Shown in pieces: positions 7,251-15,125 of a stretch of DNA of 64,000 nt. Each line of letters starts with the position of its first letter. The first letter of the stretch is position 1. Source of the stretch: an uncultured Desulfovibrio sp. GTDB taxonomy: Bacteria > Desulfobacterota > Desulfovibrionia > Desulfovibrionales > Desulfovibrionaceae. A model generated the notes under the pieces. That model saw only the letters and a program-made list of their open reading frames with translations, did not search any database and was not told the DNA's origin. A program made the position numbers and the translations under genes. The stretch is from assembly GCA_913063155.1 (NCBI GenBank), contig CAJXYU010000003.1:546624-610623 (forward strand), in the 5' to 3' direction.

Positions 7251-7724
7251 CTATTTACTGTTCATTCGCTGTTCCCACTCGAAATCCTTGCTGGTGACCA
7301 CGTCTTCCATGCGGCGGATGCGGCGGTCCAGACTCTCGAACTTGCGCTTGATGCGCGACAAGGCACCGGCACGCGATTCCGTGTAGGAATCGTAGAATTC
7401 GCGGTCCTCTTCGCCGCGGAACGGCATGACCGGCTCTGGCTTCATGAACACGGCACCCAGGAGATAGAGCCCGACCACGGGCCAGAAGCCGGTGACGATG
7501 AAGAGCACGATAGCGGCGGCGCGCACCACGGTGACGGACACGCCGAAGTACTCAGCCAGCCCCCGACACACGCCAAGAATACGGCCGTTACGGGAGCGGT
7601 AGAGCCCCTGGCCACCACCCGAGCGGGGACCGAAACCGAACGGGCCGGCTCCATAGGAACCGTGGCAATCACGGCCCGGGCCGCACCGGCCGCTTCGTCT
7701 ATTCTTCCAATGGGATGACCTCAT
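7251..7724 (-). CDS. pspC: PspC domain membrane protein
   Basis: The product is 157 residues. After a Gly/Arg-rich N-terminal tail of about 38 residues comes the PspC domain: GLYRSRNGRILGVCRGLAEYFGV, then hydrophobic helices VRAAAIVLFIVTGFWPVVGLYLLGAVF. The C-terminal 60 residues are charged and helical (RIKRKFESLDRRIRRMEDVV), probably a coiled coil. PspC is an inner-membrane sensor and partner of PspB that relays envelope stress to PspA. Its ATG overlaps the pspB stop (TAATG) and has GGAG upstream. The coiled-coil tail resembles that of PspB, which suggests the two pair. Confidence 0.9.
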   Translation of the reverse strand: MRSSHWKNRRSGRCGPGRDCHGSYGAGPFGFGPRSGGGQGLYRSRNGRILGVCRGLAEYFGVSVTVVRAAAIVLFIVTGFWPVVGLYLLGAVFMKPEPVMPFRGEEDREFYDSYTESRAGALSRIKRKFESLDRRIRRMEDVVTSKDFEWEQRMNSK

Positions 7725-7945
7725 TATTTCTTCTCCTTGTCCAGAAGGATGGTCTCCAGGGATTCCACCCGCTCTTCCATGCGGCTCATGGAGTTGTATA
7801 TTTCCTGGATCATGCGCGCCTCTTCATCGGTCTCGCCACCTTTGCCGGCGCTCTTGAATACCTTGATCAGGCCTATGAATACGGCCCCAACCAGGGCGAT
7901 ACCGGCCAGAATGAACATGAATACGGCGCCGAAAAAGTGGCCCAT
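7724..7945 (-). CDS. pspB: PspB-like envelope stress membrane protein
   Basis: The product is 73 residues from ATG at 7945, selected for AAGGAG nine bases upstream; a longer frame to 7984 lacks a site. One transmembrane helix at residues 5-27 (GAVFMFILAGIALVGAVFIGLI) is followed by a charged coiled coil (EEARMIQEIYNSMSRMEERVESLETILLD) closely matching the layout of PspB. It is fourth from the promoter side of a psp operon and overlaps pspC. Identification rests on layout, the coiled-coil pattern and context more than on residue identity. Confidence 0.78.
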   Translation of the reverse strand: MGHFFGAVFMFILAGIALVGAVFIGLIKVFKSAGKGGETDEEARMIQEIYNSMSRMEERVESLETILLDKEKK

Positions 7946-7961
7946 GTGAAAAACTCCTTGA

Positions 7962-8093
7962 TCAATGAATACGTGACCGATCATTTCCGAGTCCCCTCGC
8001 GGGCAGAAAGATCAATCCCAGGAATACGGCGGCCACCAAGGCCACTCCGACCAGAACCGATATCAACACGACTTCGACAGGCCCCATACTCAT
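7962..8093 (-). CDS. Small single-span membrane protein in the psp operon
   Basis: This 43-residue ORF starts MSMGPVEVVLISVLVGVALV and is a single hydrophobic helix with a short basic tail (LPARGLGNDRSRIH). Start ATG at 8093 has only a weak AGGTG site; ATG at 8087 is an alternative. It lies between pspA and pspB on the same strand, where enteric bacteria and relatives also keep extra small psp proteins. The hydrophobic profile mirrors the PspB helix, so it may be a shortened duplicate. I do not recognise a family. Moderate to low confidence that it is translated. Confidence 0.45.
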   Translation of the reverse strand: MSMGPVEVVLISVLVGVALVAAVFLGLIFLPARGLGNDRSRIH

Positions 8094-8171
8094 ACACCTG
8101 CATATTGCCGACGATCCGAGCATAGCGCACTGCGCAGCCATGGACAAACCGTTTCCGCCGCTTCCCAAGCA

Positions 8172-8864
8172 TTATTTCTTGTCTTTGGATTCGGTTTCGG
8201 CCTTGGTCCCGGACGTAGCCTTTTTCAATGCCTCCAGTTCGGCGTCGATCTGATCACCGCCTTCCAGCAGAGAGAACTCGTCCTCGAGACTACGGTTCTT
8301 ACTCGGCCCGGCCAATTCGGCTTCGGCCTCAAGGCGTTCCACACGAGCCTCGAAGCGGTCGAAACGCATCATGACGTTGTTGGACTGGGAGCGGCCGATG
8401 TCATTGCGGGCGCGAACACGCTCACCGGCGCGGATATGGCGCTTGACCAGGCTGCGCTGGCGCTCGCGGGCGCTCTCCAGCTTTTCTTCGAGCTGATCAA
8501 GGTCTTCGCGGGACTGGTCGATGAGGGCATCAAAACGATTCTGCTCGTTTTCCAGACCGGAGACCATATCCACCAGGCGGTGCTTTTCCAGCAAAGCTTC
8601 TCGGGCCAAATCCTCGCGCCCCTTGTCCACGGCCAGTTTGGCGCGGCCTTCCCATATTTCGATACGCGAAAGCATCTCGTCGCGCTCGCGGCTGATGCGC
8701 TTGCGATCGGCCATGAGCCCGGCGCAACCGGCCTTGAGTTCCACGAGGGTCTCTTCCATTTCCTGGATCATGAGCCGAATCATCTTTTCCGGATCTTCGG
8801 CACGGTCCAACATGGAATTAAGATTGGAACTGATAATATCCTTGAATCGAGTGAAGACGCCCAT
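8172..8864 (-). CDS. pspA: Phage shock protein A
   Basis: The product is 230 residues and almost entirely coiled coil. The start MGVFTRFKDIISSNLNSMLDRAEDPEKMIRLM is the conserved amphipathic helix and hinge of the PspA/IM30/Vipp1 (ESCRT-III-like) family. The helical hairpin follows, with long heptad stretches such as REDLDQLEEKLESARERQRS. It binds stressed inner membrane, preserves proton-motive force and, in the known system, inhibits PspF. A C-terminal tail (TKAETESKDKK) is low complexity. The gene heads the operon behind the sigma-54 promoter at 8908 and diverges from pspF. TTTCCTCC on the top strand gives a strong GGAGGAAA site before the ATG. Confidence 0.95.
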   Translation of the reverse strand: MGVFTRFKDIISSNLNSMLDRAEDPEKMIRLMIQEMEETLVELKAGCAGLMADRKRISRERDEMLSRIEIWEGRAKLAVDKGREDLAREALLEKHRLVDMVSGLENEQNRFDALIDQSREDLDQLEEKLESARERQRSLVKRHIRAGERVRARNDIGRSQSNNVMMRFDRFEARVERLEAEAELAGPSKNRSLEDEFSLLEGGDQIDAELEALKKATSGTKAETESKDKK

Positions 8865-8907
8865 AGTTTCCTCCTTGGCGTGAATAACAACGTATTGCCC
8901 ACCTTAG

Positions 8908-8923
8908 AGCACAGGACGTGCCA
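8908..8923 (-). promoter_or_regulatory. Sigma-54 promoter of the psp operon
   Basis: On the minus strand the site reads TGGCACGTCCTGTGCT, matching the consensus TGGCAC-N5-TTGCW with a single mismatch and exact GG/GC spacing. It faces pspA, 44 bp before its start, opposite the gene for a sigma-54 activator. Confidence 0.88.
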
Positions 8924-9036
8924 AGACAAAAAATAAATATAACCCTTTTGAATAACTAAATCTTTTTATTTGACCGACCATATCCACCGTGGTATAAATT
9001 ACCAACAATTAGTGAATTAACCCATATTTTAGTAAA

Positions 9037-10068
9037 ATGAACCACAACACATACACTCCTCCCAGCGAAGCCGTGGGGCAGTCGGATTCTTTCCTGAAAT
9101 TTCAGGAACAACTGTCTCTGGCCGCCCGCGCGGATCGGCCGGTGCTCATCATCGGCGAACGCGGCACAGGCAAAGAACTGGCCGCCGCAAAACTCCATTA
9201 TCTTTCCCACCGCTGGGACGGCCCCTTCATTCCGCTCAATTGCGCGGCTCTGGCAAAGTCCCTGCTGGATTCCGAACTCTTCGGCCACGAGGCCGGCGCT
9301 TTCACGGGCGCCGCGGCCAGGCGCAAAGGGCGTTTCGAGTCCGCGCACAACGGCACGCTCTTTTTGGACGAAATCGCCAACCTTGCTGACGAGGCCCAGG
9401 AAAAAATCCTGCGGGCCGTGGAGTACGGCGTATTCGAACGGGTGGGCGGCGTTGCGCCCGTGGGTGTGAATGTACGTGTGGTGGGAGCCACCAACCTGGA
9501 CCTGCCGTCAAGGGCGCAAGAGGGGAAATTCAAGCAGGACCTGTTGGACCGGCTCAGTTTCGAAGTGCTCACACTTCCCCCCTTGCGGAAGCGCGAAGGC
9601 GACGTGGAGCTGTTGGCCTACCACTTTGCCGCGCGAATGGCCGTGGAAATGGGCTTTGACGGTGTGCCCGAATTCTCGGAGCACGCCATGAACACCCTGC
9701 TGACCCATTCGTGGCCCGGCAACATCCGCGAGCTCAAGAACGCCGTAGAGCGGGCCGTATATCGCTGCGATGGCGAACTGGTGGACGACATCGTGCTCGA
9801 CCCGTTCGTTTCCCCCTTCCGACCGCCTGCCGAGCAGCTTGAAACGGCCCGTAGCCATCCTCTTCCCTCTTCGCCCCAAACGCAGACTTCCATCGACCTT
9901 TCCGCTCCGCTCAAAGACGCCGTCTGCGCGCTGGAAGTCAAATATCTTCGGGAAGCCATGTCCAAAACCGCCCACAACCAACGCCGAGCCGCCGACCTCA
10001 TGGGCATGACCTACCACCAGTTCCGGGGCCTGTACCGCAAGCACGCGGACAAATTGAAAAAAACATAA
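9037..10068 (+). CDS. pspF: PspF-type sigma-54 transcriptional activator
   Basis: The product is 343 residues with no N-terminal receiver, as in PspF. The AAA+ domain starts at about residue 15: Walker A IIGERGTGKELAA, the sigma-54-contacting GAFTGA loop intact (EAGAFTGAAARRKG), Walker B TLFLDEIANL and the arginine-finger region ERVGGVAPVGVNVRVVGATN. The Fis-type helix-turn-helix is C-terminal (NQRRAADLMGMTYHQFRGLYRKH). It should open sigma-54 promoters and be held inactive by PspA until envelope stress. It is divergent from pspA with the shared 170-bp promoter region. No obvious Shine-Dalgarno precedes ATG 9037, so expression is probably low. Confidence 0.93.
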   Translation: MNHNTYTPPSEAVGQSDSFLKFQEQLSLAARADRPVLIIGERGTGKELAAAKLHYLSHRWDGPFIPLNCAALAKSLLDSELFGHEAGAFTGAAARRKGRFESAHNGTLFLDEIANLADEAQEKILRAVEYGVFERVGGVAPVGVNVRVVGATNLDLPSRAQEGKFKQDLLDRLSFEVLTLPPLRKREGDVELLAYHFAARMAVEMGFDGVPEFSEHAMNTLLTHSWPGNIRELKNAVERAVYRCDGELVDDIVLDPFVSPFRPPAEQLETARSHPLPSSPQTQTSIDLSAPLKDAVCALEVKYLREAMSKTAHNQRRAADLMGMTYHQFRGLYRKHADKLKKT

Positions 10069-10133
10069 AATGCCCAACGAGGCACAGCCGTTCACGCGTG
10101 TACTTCTTTTTTTCACTGTGTTAAGGAAAAAAC

Positions 10134-10391
10134 ATGAAATGCCCCAAGTGTGAGAAAACCATCAAACGCCAGACCCTCCAGTGCCCGCACTGCGGCTTTC
10201 TCATTCCGCGCGGGAAAAGTGCGAAGGCGGCCGCCAAGATACTCATGGAACCCAAGTTGTGCTTGGCGGTGGGGCTGCTCCTGGCCTTCATCGGGCTGGT
10301 TCTGCTCATCAGCGACGCCAACTATTATTCCATGTTCCCCATCGGTCTCGGGGCGGCGCTCCTGTTCCTAGGCAAAAAAATGAAATCCTGA
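10134..10391 (+). CDS. Small zinc-ribbon membrane protein
   Basis: The product is 85 residues. A zinc ribbon opens the protein (MKCPKCEKTIKRQTLQCPHCGFLIPRG with two CxxC pairs), followed by two hydrophobic segments around residues 42-60 and 66-78. AAGGAA precedes the ATG. It is probably a membrane protein of unknown role. It follows pspF by 65 bp on the same strand, so it may be co-transcribed and part of the envelope response, but nothing in the sequence proves this. Confidence 0.8.
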   Translation: MKCPKCEKTIKRQTLQCPHCGFLIPRGKSAKAAAKILMEPKLCLAVGLLLAFIGLVLLISDANYYSMFPIGLGAALLFLGKKMKS

Positions 10392-10417
10392 CCGAACCGC
10401 CGGCCAGGATTTCCTTT
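10382..10417. terminator. Bidirectional terminator
   Basis: GAAATCCTG (10382-10390) pairs with CAGGATTTC (10405-10413), followed by CTTTA. It separates convergent genes and overlaps the last codons of the zinc-ribbon gene. Confidence 0.65.
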
Positions 10418-10438
10418 ACGCTCTCGTATCGCCGATTC

Positions 10439-11128
10439 TCAGCTGCGCACGAAATGCAGCAACATCTTCATGCCGCAGGTTTCATACCCCTCGGGCAAAT
10501 CCGTCTTGAGCTCCCAGCCGCGCCCGCCGAGGAAATCAACAGCCTCGCGCACCGGATAAAAACATTCCCCATCCATGTTCTCGGTGGGAAACAGCTCGCA
10601 AAACTCCTGTGGGGTCTTGTGAAAATGTTTCCGAGCCTTGCACACCGGCTTGAGAGAAATGATCAACTCTTTGGCGGCCCAGTTCTCCATGATCTTGATG
10701 AACGTGTGCATCTGGCCGTTGCCTATGGTGGTGTTGCCGATAATGTCGAACATCATGGCCACGTCGAACTTTTCCTCCGGGGGGGAATTGAAGTCACAGA
10801 CCATGAACTCCACGTTGTCCACACCTTCCTGAACGGCCAGGATCTCGGCGCAGCGCACCAGGTTGGAATCGATATCGATGCCCGCGGCCTTACGGGCGCC
10901 GAGCCTGGCTGCACGACAGACAAAGGTGCCCACATTGCAGCCCAGATCCACCACGCTCTTGCCGGAAAAATCGATGTGCTCAGGTGGAGCCTCGGGCAGA
11001 CTTTCGGCGTCGTGCCCCGCCCCCTCCACCAGCATGTTGCCGTCATCATCGCAAATGGGACGCCAGATATTGCCGGGCCCTATGGCTTCCACCAGTCGTC
11101 GCAGCTCTTCGCTTCGTGTCATCTTCAT
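10439..11128 (-). CDS. SAM-dependent methyltransferase
   Basis: The product is 229 residues from ATG at 11128 (ATG at 11122 is a close alternative). The nucleotide-binding motif is SVVDLGCNVGTFVCRAARLGA, then GIDIDSNLVRCAEI and VEFMVCDFNSPPEEKFDVAMMFDIIGNTTIG, the class I order. The C-terminal third carries several cysteines and histidines without a clear metal motif. It begins 2 bases after the stop of the DUF2892 gene, so the two form an operon. The substrate is unknown; the layout resembles small-molecule or tRNA-wobble methyltransferases, but I cannot separate these. Confidence 0.8.
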   Translation of the reverse strand: MKMTRSEELRRLVEAIGPGNIWRPICDDDGNMLVEGAGHDAESLPEAPPEHIDFSGKSVVDLGCNVGTFVCRAARLGARKAAGIDIDSNLVRCAEILAVQEGVDNVEFMVCDFNSPPEEKFDVAMMFDIIGNTTIGNGQMHTFIKIMENWAAKELIISLKPVCKARKHFHKTPQEFCELFPTENMDGECFYPVREAVDFLGGRGWELKTDLPEGYETCGMKMLLHFVRS

Positions 11129-11130
11129 AC

Positions 11131-11322
11131 CTAAGCCTGTTTGACGCCGAAGTACCGCGGCATGGCCATAAACGGGCACCAATCGGTAACGGCGGATTGC
11201 AAAAGATTGAGCCCCACGAACAAGGTCGGCACCAGCCGATTTCCGTGATGGTTCATGAACAAAGTCAAGCTCGCCGGAATCATGAAACCGGCCACTCCCC
11301 GAACGATTCTTTCAACCGTCAT
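11131..11322 (-). CDS. DUF2892 membrane protein (YgaP-type transmembrane domain)
   Basis: The product is 63 residues starting MTVERIVRGVAGFMIPASL. I choose the second of two adjacent ATGs because AGGAGG is 6 bases before it and only 3 before the first. The family pattern ERIVR..AG, a first helix, then LFVGLNLLQSAVTDWCPFMAMPRYFG is clear: two transmembrane helices separated by a short loop and the conserved CP near the end. Related domains anchor rhodanese-like sulfur carriers in the membrane. Here it stands alone in front of the methyltransferase gene. Confidence 0.85.
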   Translation of the reverse strand: MTVERIVRGVAGFMIPASLTLFMNHHGNRLVPTLFVGLNLLQSAVTDWCPFMAMPRYFGVKQA

Positions 11323-11383
11323 CATTCACCTCCTCGATACATTATACCACAAAACCGATACAATATGCGGGGAGGATGGCGCG

Positions 11384-11851
11384 TTATTGCGACTTTTCTC
11401 TTTCGGTCTCCCGAGGCGTGGAGGCCTGCCCCTCCGGCGGGCTCTTCCTTTCCTCTTCCTCTCTGAGCCACCTGGCGATATCGAGGTCCATGGCCATGAT
11501 ATGGTCGAGAAGCCAACCCTTGAGGAAATCCCGGATTTCCTCGGGCATTACATCACGCCTTTTATAGATCTCCCGCTGGTATCGCTTGATCTGCCTGACA
11601 AGCTGCATGTGGGCGACCTGATGCTCACCTCGTGACGGGTAACGGATCTGCTCCATGAAGTTCTCTTCGTCGTGGAAATGCTGCACAGAGTATTCCCGCA
11701 GCCGGGCTACGGTTTCCTGAATGGCTTCGTCAGCCATGCCGACCTGGACGACACGGATGAACTCGTTGCAGATATCCACAAGATACTGATGCTGATCGTC
11801 GATGGCCCTGATCCCGAGATTGAGGCTTTTGCTCCATTTGATTTTCAACAT
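11384..11851 (-). CDS. Bacteriohemerythrin
   Basis: The product is 155 residues from ATG at 11851, preceded by GGAGGGGG. It is a four-helix hemerythrin with the diiron ligands in order: DDQHQYLVDICNEF (first H), YSVQHFHDEENFME (H and E), GEHQVAHMQLV (HxxxH) and LLDHIMAMDLDIARW (H and D). In anaerobes of this group hemerythrins bind oxygen, for delivery to oxidases or for sensing. The C-terminal 20 residues are charged and probably disordered. Monocistronic; not linked to the neighbouring chemoreceptor domain-wise. Confidence 0.92.
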   Translation of the reverse strand: MLKIKWSKSLNLGIRAIDDQHQYLVDICNEFIRVVQVGMADEAIQETVARLREYSVQHFHDEENFMEQIRYPSRGEHQVAHMQLVRQIKRYQREIYKRRDVMPEEIRDFLKGWLLDHIMAMDLDIARWLREEEERKSPPEGQASTPRETEREKSQ

Positions 11852-11941
11852 ATCCCCCTCCGAATGGCCACTGGAATCCATTCGATCCTAACCCAAGCCA
11901 TGCGACAGGTCCATATGCCGGGGCATTTTGACGGCCCGTCC

Positions 11942-11974
11942 CAAAAAAGAGACCCGGGCAAACCGGGTCTCTCC
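11942..11974 (-). terminator. Terminator of the chemoreceptor gene
   Basis: AGAGACCCGG (11948-11957) pairs with CCGGGTCTCT (11963-11972). Read on the minus strand the stem is followed by TTTTTT, right after the chemoreceptor stop at 12000. Confidence 0.9.
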
Positions 11975-11999
11975 AATAATCTCAACATAATGTCGGGGG

Positions 12000-14306
12000 T
12001 CAATCCTTCATGGCCAGAATCAGGTCGCGCAGTTCCCTGGCCTGCCCCTCAAGCTGTTGCACGGCGCTGCTGGAAACCACCATTGCTTCCATGGTGTGGC
12101 TTGATATCTCATCGATCTCGGATGTACCCCGGCTGATCTCCTCGGACGCTGCGGACTGCTGTTCCGCCGCCGTGGCGATGGCGGCCACTTCCGTGGAAGT
12201 GCTCTCCACGACATCCAGAATCTCCTTGAGCACCTCACCGGACTGCCAGGTGAGATCCGTACTTACGCCGATGGACTCGGTGGCCTGTTCCGTATCGCGG
12301 ACCGCGTCGGCGGTTCCCTCCTGGATCCTGCCGATGACCTCGCCTACCTCTTTGGTGGCGTTGACCGTCTTTTCGGCCAACTTGCGCACCTCGTCGGCCA
12401 CCACTGCAAACCCTCGGCCTGCGTCGCCGGCCCGGGCCGCCTCGATGGCCGCATTCAGGGCCAGCAGATTGGTTTGGTCGGCAATGTCGTTGATGACTTG
12501 GAGCACCTGGCCGATTTCCCCGGCCTGGTCCCCCAGACTGCGCATGACCGAGTTCAGGCTCTCAGCCTGCCCCTTGACCTGGTTGATGGACGCCACGGCC
12601 CTTTCAACCACCTGTGCGCCTGCGCGGGCCTTGTCGCTGGCCAGAGTTGCATTTTCCGAGGCGGTGCTTGCGTTGCGGGCAACCTCCAGAACAGTGGCGT
12701 TCATCTCTTCCATGGCCGTGGCGTTTTCTCCAGTACGGTCCTTTTGGACCTCCGCACCCCGTCTGGAATCCTCCAACTGTTCTGAAAGCGAGTTGGCCGA
12801 AGAAGTCAGACGCTGGGATATCTCGTTGGCCTGTTCAGCTGCGGCGGCTATGCGCTCATTGTGACGCTGGATGCTCGCCTCGGCGGCTCGTATGGAAGTC
12901 ATGTCGTAGAAAATGGAAAAGACACCGATGAGCTTGCCGTCCAGGTTGTATATGGGGGTGGCGCTGACATCCAGAATGACTTCGCGTCCGTCCTCCATAT
13001 GCACGACGCGCTCCTCGCGCACAAGCTGCTCCTCTTCAAGGGCCTTGTTGGCCAATGCCCGCTGCCCGGAGTCACCGTACATGGCGGTGTCCTGGCAGAC
13101 TCCGAGGTACTCATCGGGCGAGCCGGATTTTCCGAAAAGATCCAGGAAATCCTGGTTCAGGTAGGTCATGCACCCTTTGGTATCCATGACCACACAGGGC
13201 AGAATGACGCCGTCCAGCACCCCCTGCACGAACCCGAACTTCTCCTTGAGCTCGTTGCTCATGGTATCCAGGTGCGAGGCAAGCTCTGCCAGTTCGTATT
13301 TGAAACCGCCCTGCAACTCGGCATGAAAATTACCGTCCGCGATGTGGTTGGCATAGTCGATGATCTGCCGGATGGGCCTGCCGACCTTGCGACGAAAACC
13401 CCAGGCGATGAGCACGATGACCAGAACCAGGCCGATGGCGCCGGCTGCGAGGATTACCACACGCTGGGTTGTGGCCACCGAGGTCAGGTCGTCCATGTAC
13501 ACGGTGATGCTGATGAGCCAGCCGGTTCTGGGCTCGGCCCGGAAGGTCTGAACCTTGTCGCGGCCCTTGTAGTTGTAGAAAAGGGTGTCGGACTTACCAT
13601 CCTTCTTCACCACCAGCAGCCGATCGATGACACTGGAGCGCTTGCCCAAAACCTTGGAGTTGGGATGGTCGATGATGGTCCCCTCTCCGGTCATCATGTA
13701 GGCATAGCCGTCACTGCCCACGCTCATGGTCTTGATGAACCGATCGGTGAAGGTGTTGAAGTCGATGCCGATGACCACACCGCCGGCATCGAGAACCCTG
13801 TATGCCATGTAAAAGACATTGCCGCCGTCACCCGGAACAGGACGGATGGAAATAAAGGACCTTGCACCGCCTTCCACGAGACTCTTGAAATAGGGCTTCC
13901 CGGAAACGTCGGAACCGGTCAGGTTCTTGCCGCCGTTGCCCCACCCGGTGAGCACCTTGCCGTCGGCCTTGAAGACTGCCGCGGAAACGATCCCGTCATC
14001 AGCTTTGACCACTTTTTGAACAAACCCCTTGGCGCGTCCGGCGTTGCCGTAGGACAAGGCCGTGATCACGGACGGATTGGCCGCCAGGGTCTGCGCCAGA
14101 ATCTCGTAACGCGAAAGATATTCCTCAAGAGCATAGAGCGCGCTCAGGTTGAGCTGACGCATGTCCTTGAGCTGTGCGTCCTTGACCATGGTGTAGCTGG
14201 TGCCGTTGATGTAGAAGACCAATGCGGTGACGAGAACGATGAGCAACAGGGCGATCGTGGCGCAAAACTCAGTGGCCACGCTCCTCACTTTGAGCAAACG
14301 AAACAT
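12000..14306 (-). CDS. Methyl-accepting chemotaxis protein with Cache and PAS domains
   Basis: The product is 768 residues from ATG at 14306, chosen for GGAAGG six bases upstream; longer frames run through the promoter region. Order: short cytoplasmic start, transmembrane helix about 15-37, a double-Cache periplasmic sensor about 40-275 (with [18 protein letters not shown] and [17 protein letters not shown] typical of dCache), second helix about 290-310, HAMP, a PAS domain about 370-480 ([10 protein letters not shown], then [16 protein letters not shown]), and the MCP signalling hairpin with [20 protein letters not shown] at its tip. It should report a periplasmic ligand to CheA/CheW; PAS may add redox or energy sensing. 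Single gene with its own terminator. Confidence 0.93.
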   Translation of the reverse strand: MFRLLKVRSVATEFCATIALLLIVLVTALVFYINGTSYTMVKDAQLKDMRQLNLSALYALEEYLSRYEILAQTLAANPSVITALSYGNAGRAKGFVQKVVKADDGIVSAAVFKADGKVLTGWGNGGKNLTGSDVSGKPYFKSLVEGGARSFISIRPVPGDGGNVFYMAYRVLDAGGVVIGIDFNTFTDRFIKTMSVGSDGYAYMMTGEGTIIDHPNSKVLGKRSSVIDRLLVVKKDGKSDTLFYNYKGRDKVQTFRAEPRTGWLISITVYMDDLTSVATTQRVVILAAGAIGLVLVIVLIAWGFRRKVGRPIRQIIDYANHIADGNFHAELQGGFKYELAELASHLDTMSNELKEKFGFVQGVLDGVILPCVVMDTKGCMTYLNQDFLDLFGKSGSPDEYLGVCQDTAMYGDSGQRALANKALEEEQLVREERVVHMEDGREVILDVSATPIYNLDGKLIGVFSIFYDMTSIRAAEASIQRHNERIAAAAEQANEISQRLTSSANSLSEQLEDSRRGAEVQKDRTGENATAMEEMNATVLEVARNASTASENATLASDKARAGAQVVERAVASINQVKGQAESLNSVMRSLGDQAGEIGQVLQVINDIADQTNLLALNAAIEAARAGDAGRGFAVVADEVRKLAEKTVNATKEVGEVIGRIQEGTADAVRDTEQATESIGVSTDLTWQSGEVLKEILDVVESTSTEVAAIATAAEQQSAASEEISRGTSEIDEISSHTMEAMVVSSSAVQQLEGQARELRDLILAMKD

Positions 14307-14530
14307 AGAAAACCTTCCAACAGGCTTAAGGTTATGAACCCCACTCAAGAGTTCAAGCATTGCTCCCCATGCAATACTTACCGTCATCTGTAGGATATCA
14401 AAAGAAAATTGGCAAAGGGATATTTCCCGCGGCCCACAGCAAAAGGACTTTGCACCGAAAAAAAGACGTGCAATGATCGTTTGGGACGGATGCACAGCTC
14501 TCTTCAAACTACCAAAAAAACGGGACGACC

Positions 14531-14998
14531 ATGAGCGACATGAAGGTCAGACACCTTTCCGAAAGTTGGGAAATGATGCTCTACTGCAAAGAGGTCCTCG
14601 GGGCCACCGAGCTGCAGAAGATATTCTCCAGGGGACACACCCAGATAAACCGGTACTGCATGAATCCGAAATTCGAGGATTCCCAGCGCAACCCGTTGGA
14701 CCGGCTGCGAACCCTGTTCGAAATGATGGCGAGACAGGGCGAGCACGAGCTGGTACGCGCGGCTCTCAACTATCTGGCCGCACCGCACGGCAGCCGGGTG
14801 CAGCCCTTGGCGGAGGCGGTGCCGGACAAGGACACCATCGAAGAGGAATGCCTGGACGATTTCCCGGAATTGGTGGAGTTGGACCGGCTCATCAACATGC
14901 GCAAACACCCGGATGTGGTGCGCAGGCAGGCCGAGCAGGTCATCCGCGAGATCGAGGAGACCTGCACGCTCTACGACAAGCTCTGGAACAAAGAGTAA
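14531..14998 (+). CDS. Conserved hypothetical protein, weakly like phage regulatory CII
   Basis: The product is 155 residues and all helical, without membrane segments. The first half ([62 protein letters not shown]) resembles the Phage_CP76/CII-type regulators, where helices of a DNA-binding fold precede 'NP' and a TGD-like loop; this is a resemblance by eye only. The second half is acidic. The ribosome-binding site is poor (GGGACG). No phage genes adjoin it, and it stands alone before a bidirectional hairpin. Treat the function as unknown. Confidence 0.7.
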   Translation: MSDMKVRHLSESWEMMLYCKEVLGATELQKIFSRGHTQINRYCMNPKFEDSQRNPLDRLRTLFEMMARQGEHELVRAALNYLAAPHGSRVQPLAEAVPDKDTIEEECLDDFPELVELDRLINMRKHPDVVRRQAEQVIREIEETCTLYDKLWNKE

Positions 14999-15035
14999 AC
15001 CAGACAGACTGTTCAAGGCATACGAGTGCAAGACG

Positions 15036-15089
15036 CAAAAAAAGCCAAGCCCTTAGCGTATGAAACAATACGTGAGGGGTTGGCTTTTC
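15036..15089. terminator. Bidirectional terminator between convergent genes
   Basis: AAAAAGCCAAGCCC pairs with GGGGTTGGCTTTT, and inside it CGTAT pairs with ATACG around GAAACA. A- and T-runs on both sides allow termination for the hypothetical gene and for the convergent peptidase gene. Confidence 0.8.
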
Positions 15090-15125
15090 AGCGGCAACAC
15101 TGCAATCGAACATTGATGGAAGCCG

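Noticed and set aside
7981..8172. 63-codon Arg-rich frame overlapping the small psp ORF
   Set aside because: It is in a different frame from the membrane ORF, Arg/Gly-rich, and has no ribosome-binding site.
12861..14393. 510-codon plus-strand frame opposite the chemoreceptor
   Set aside because: Antisense shadow of the Cache/PAS region, rich in His, Gly and Val, with no ribosome-binding site.
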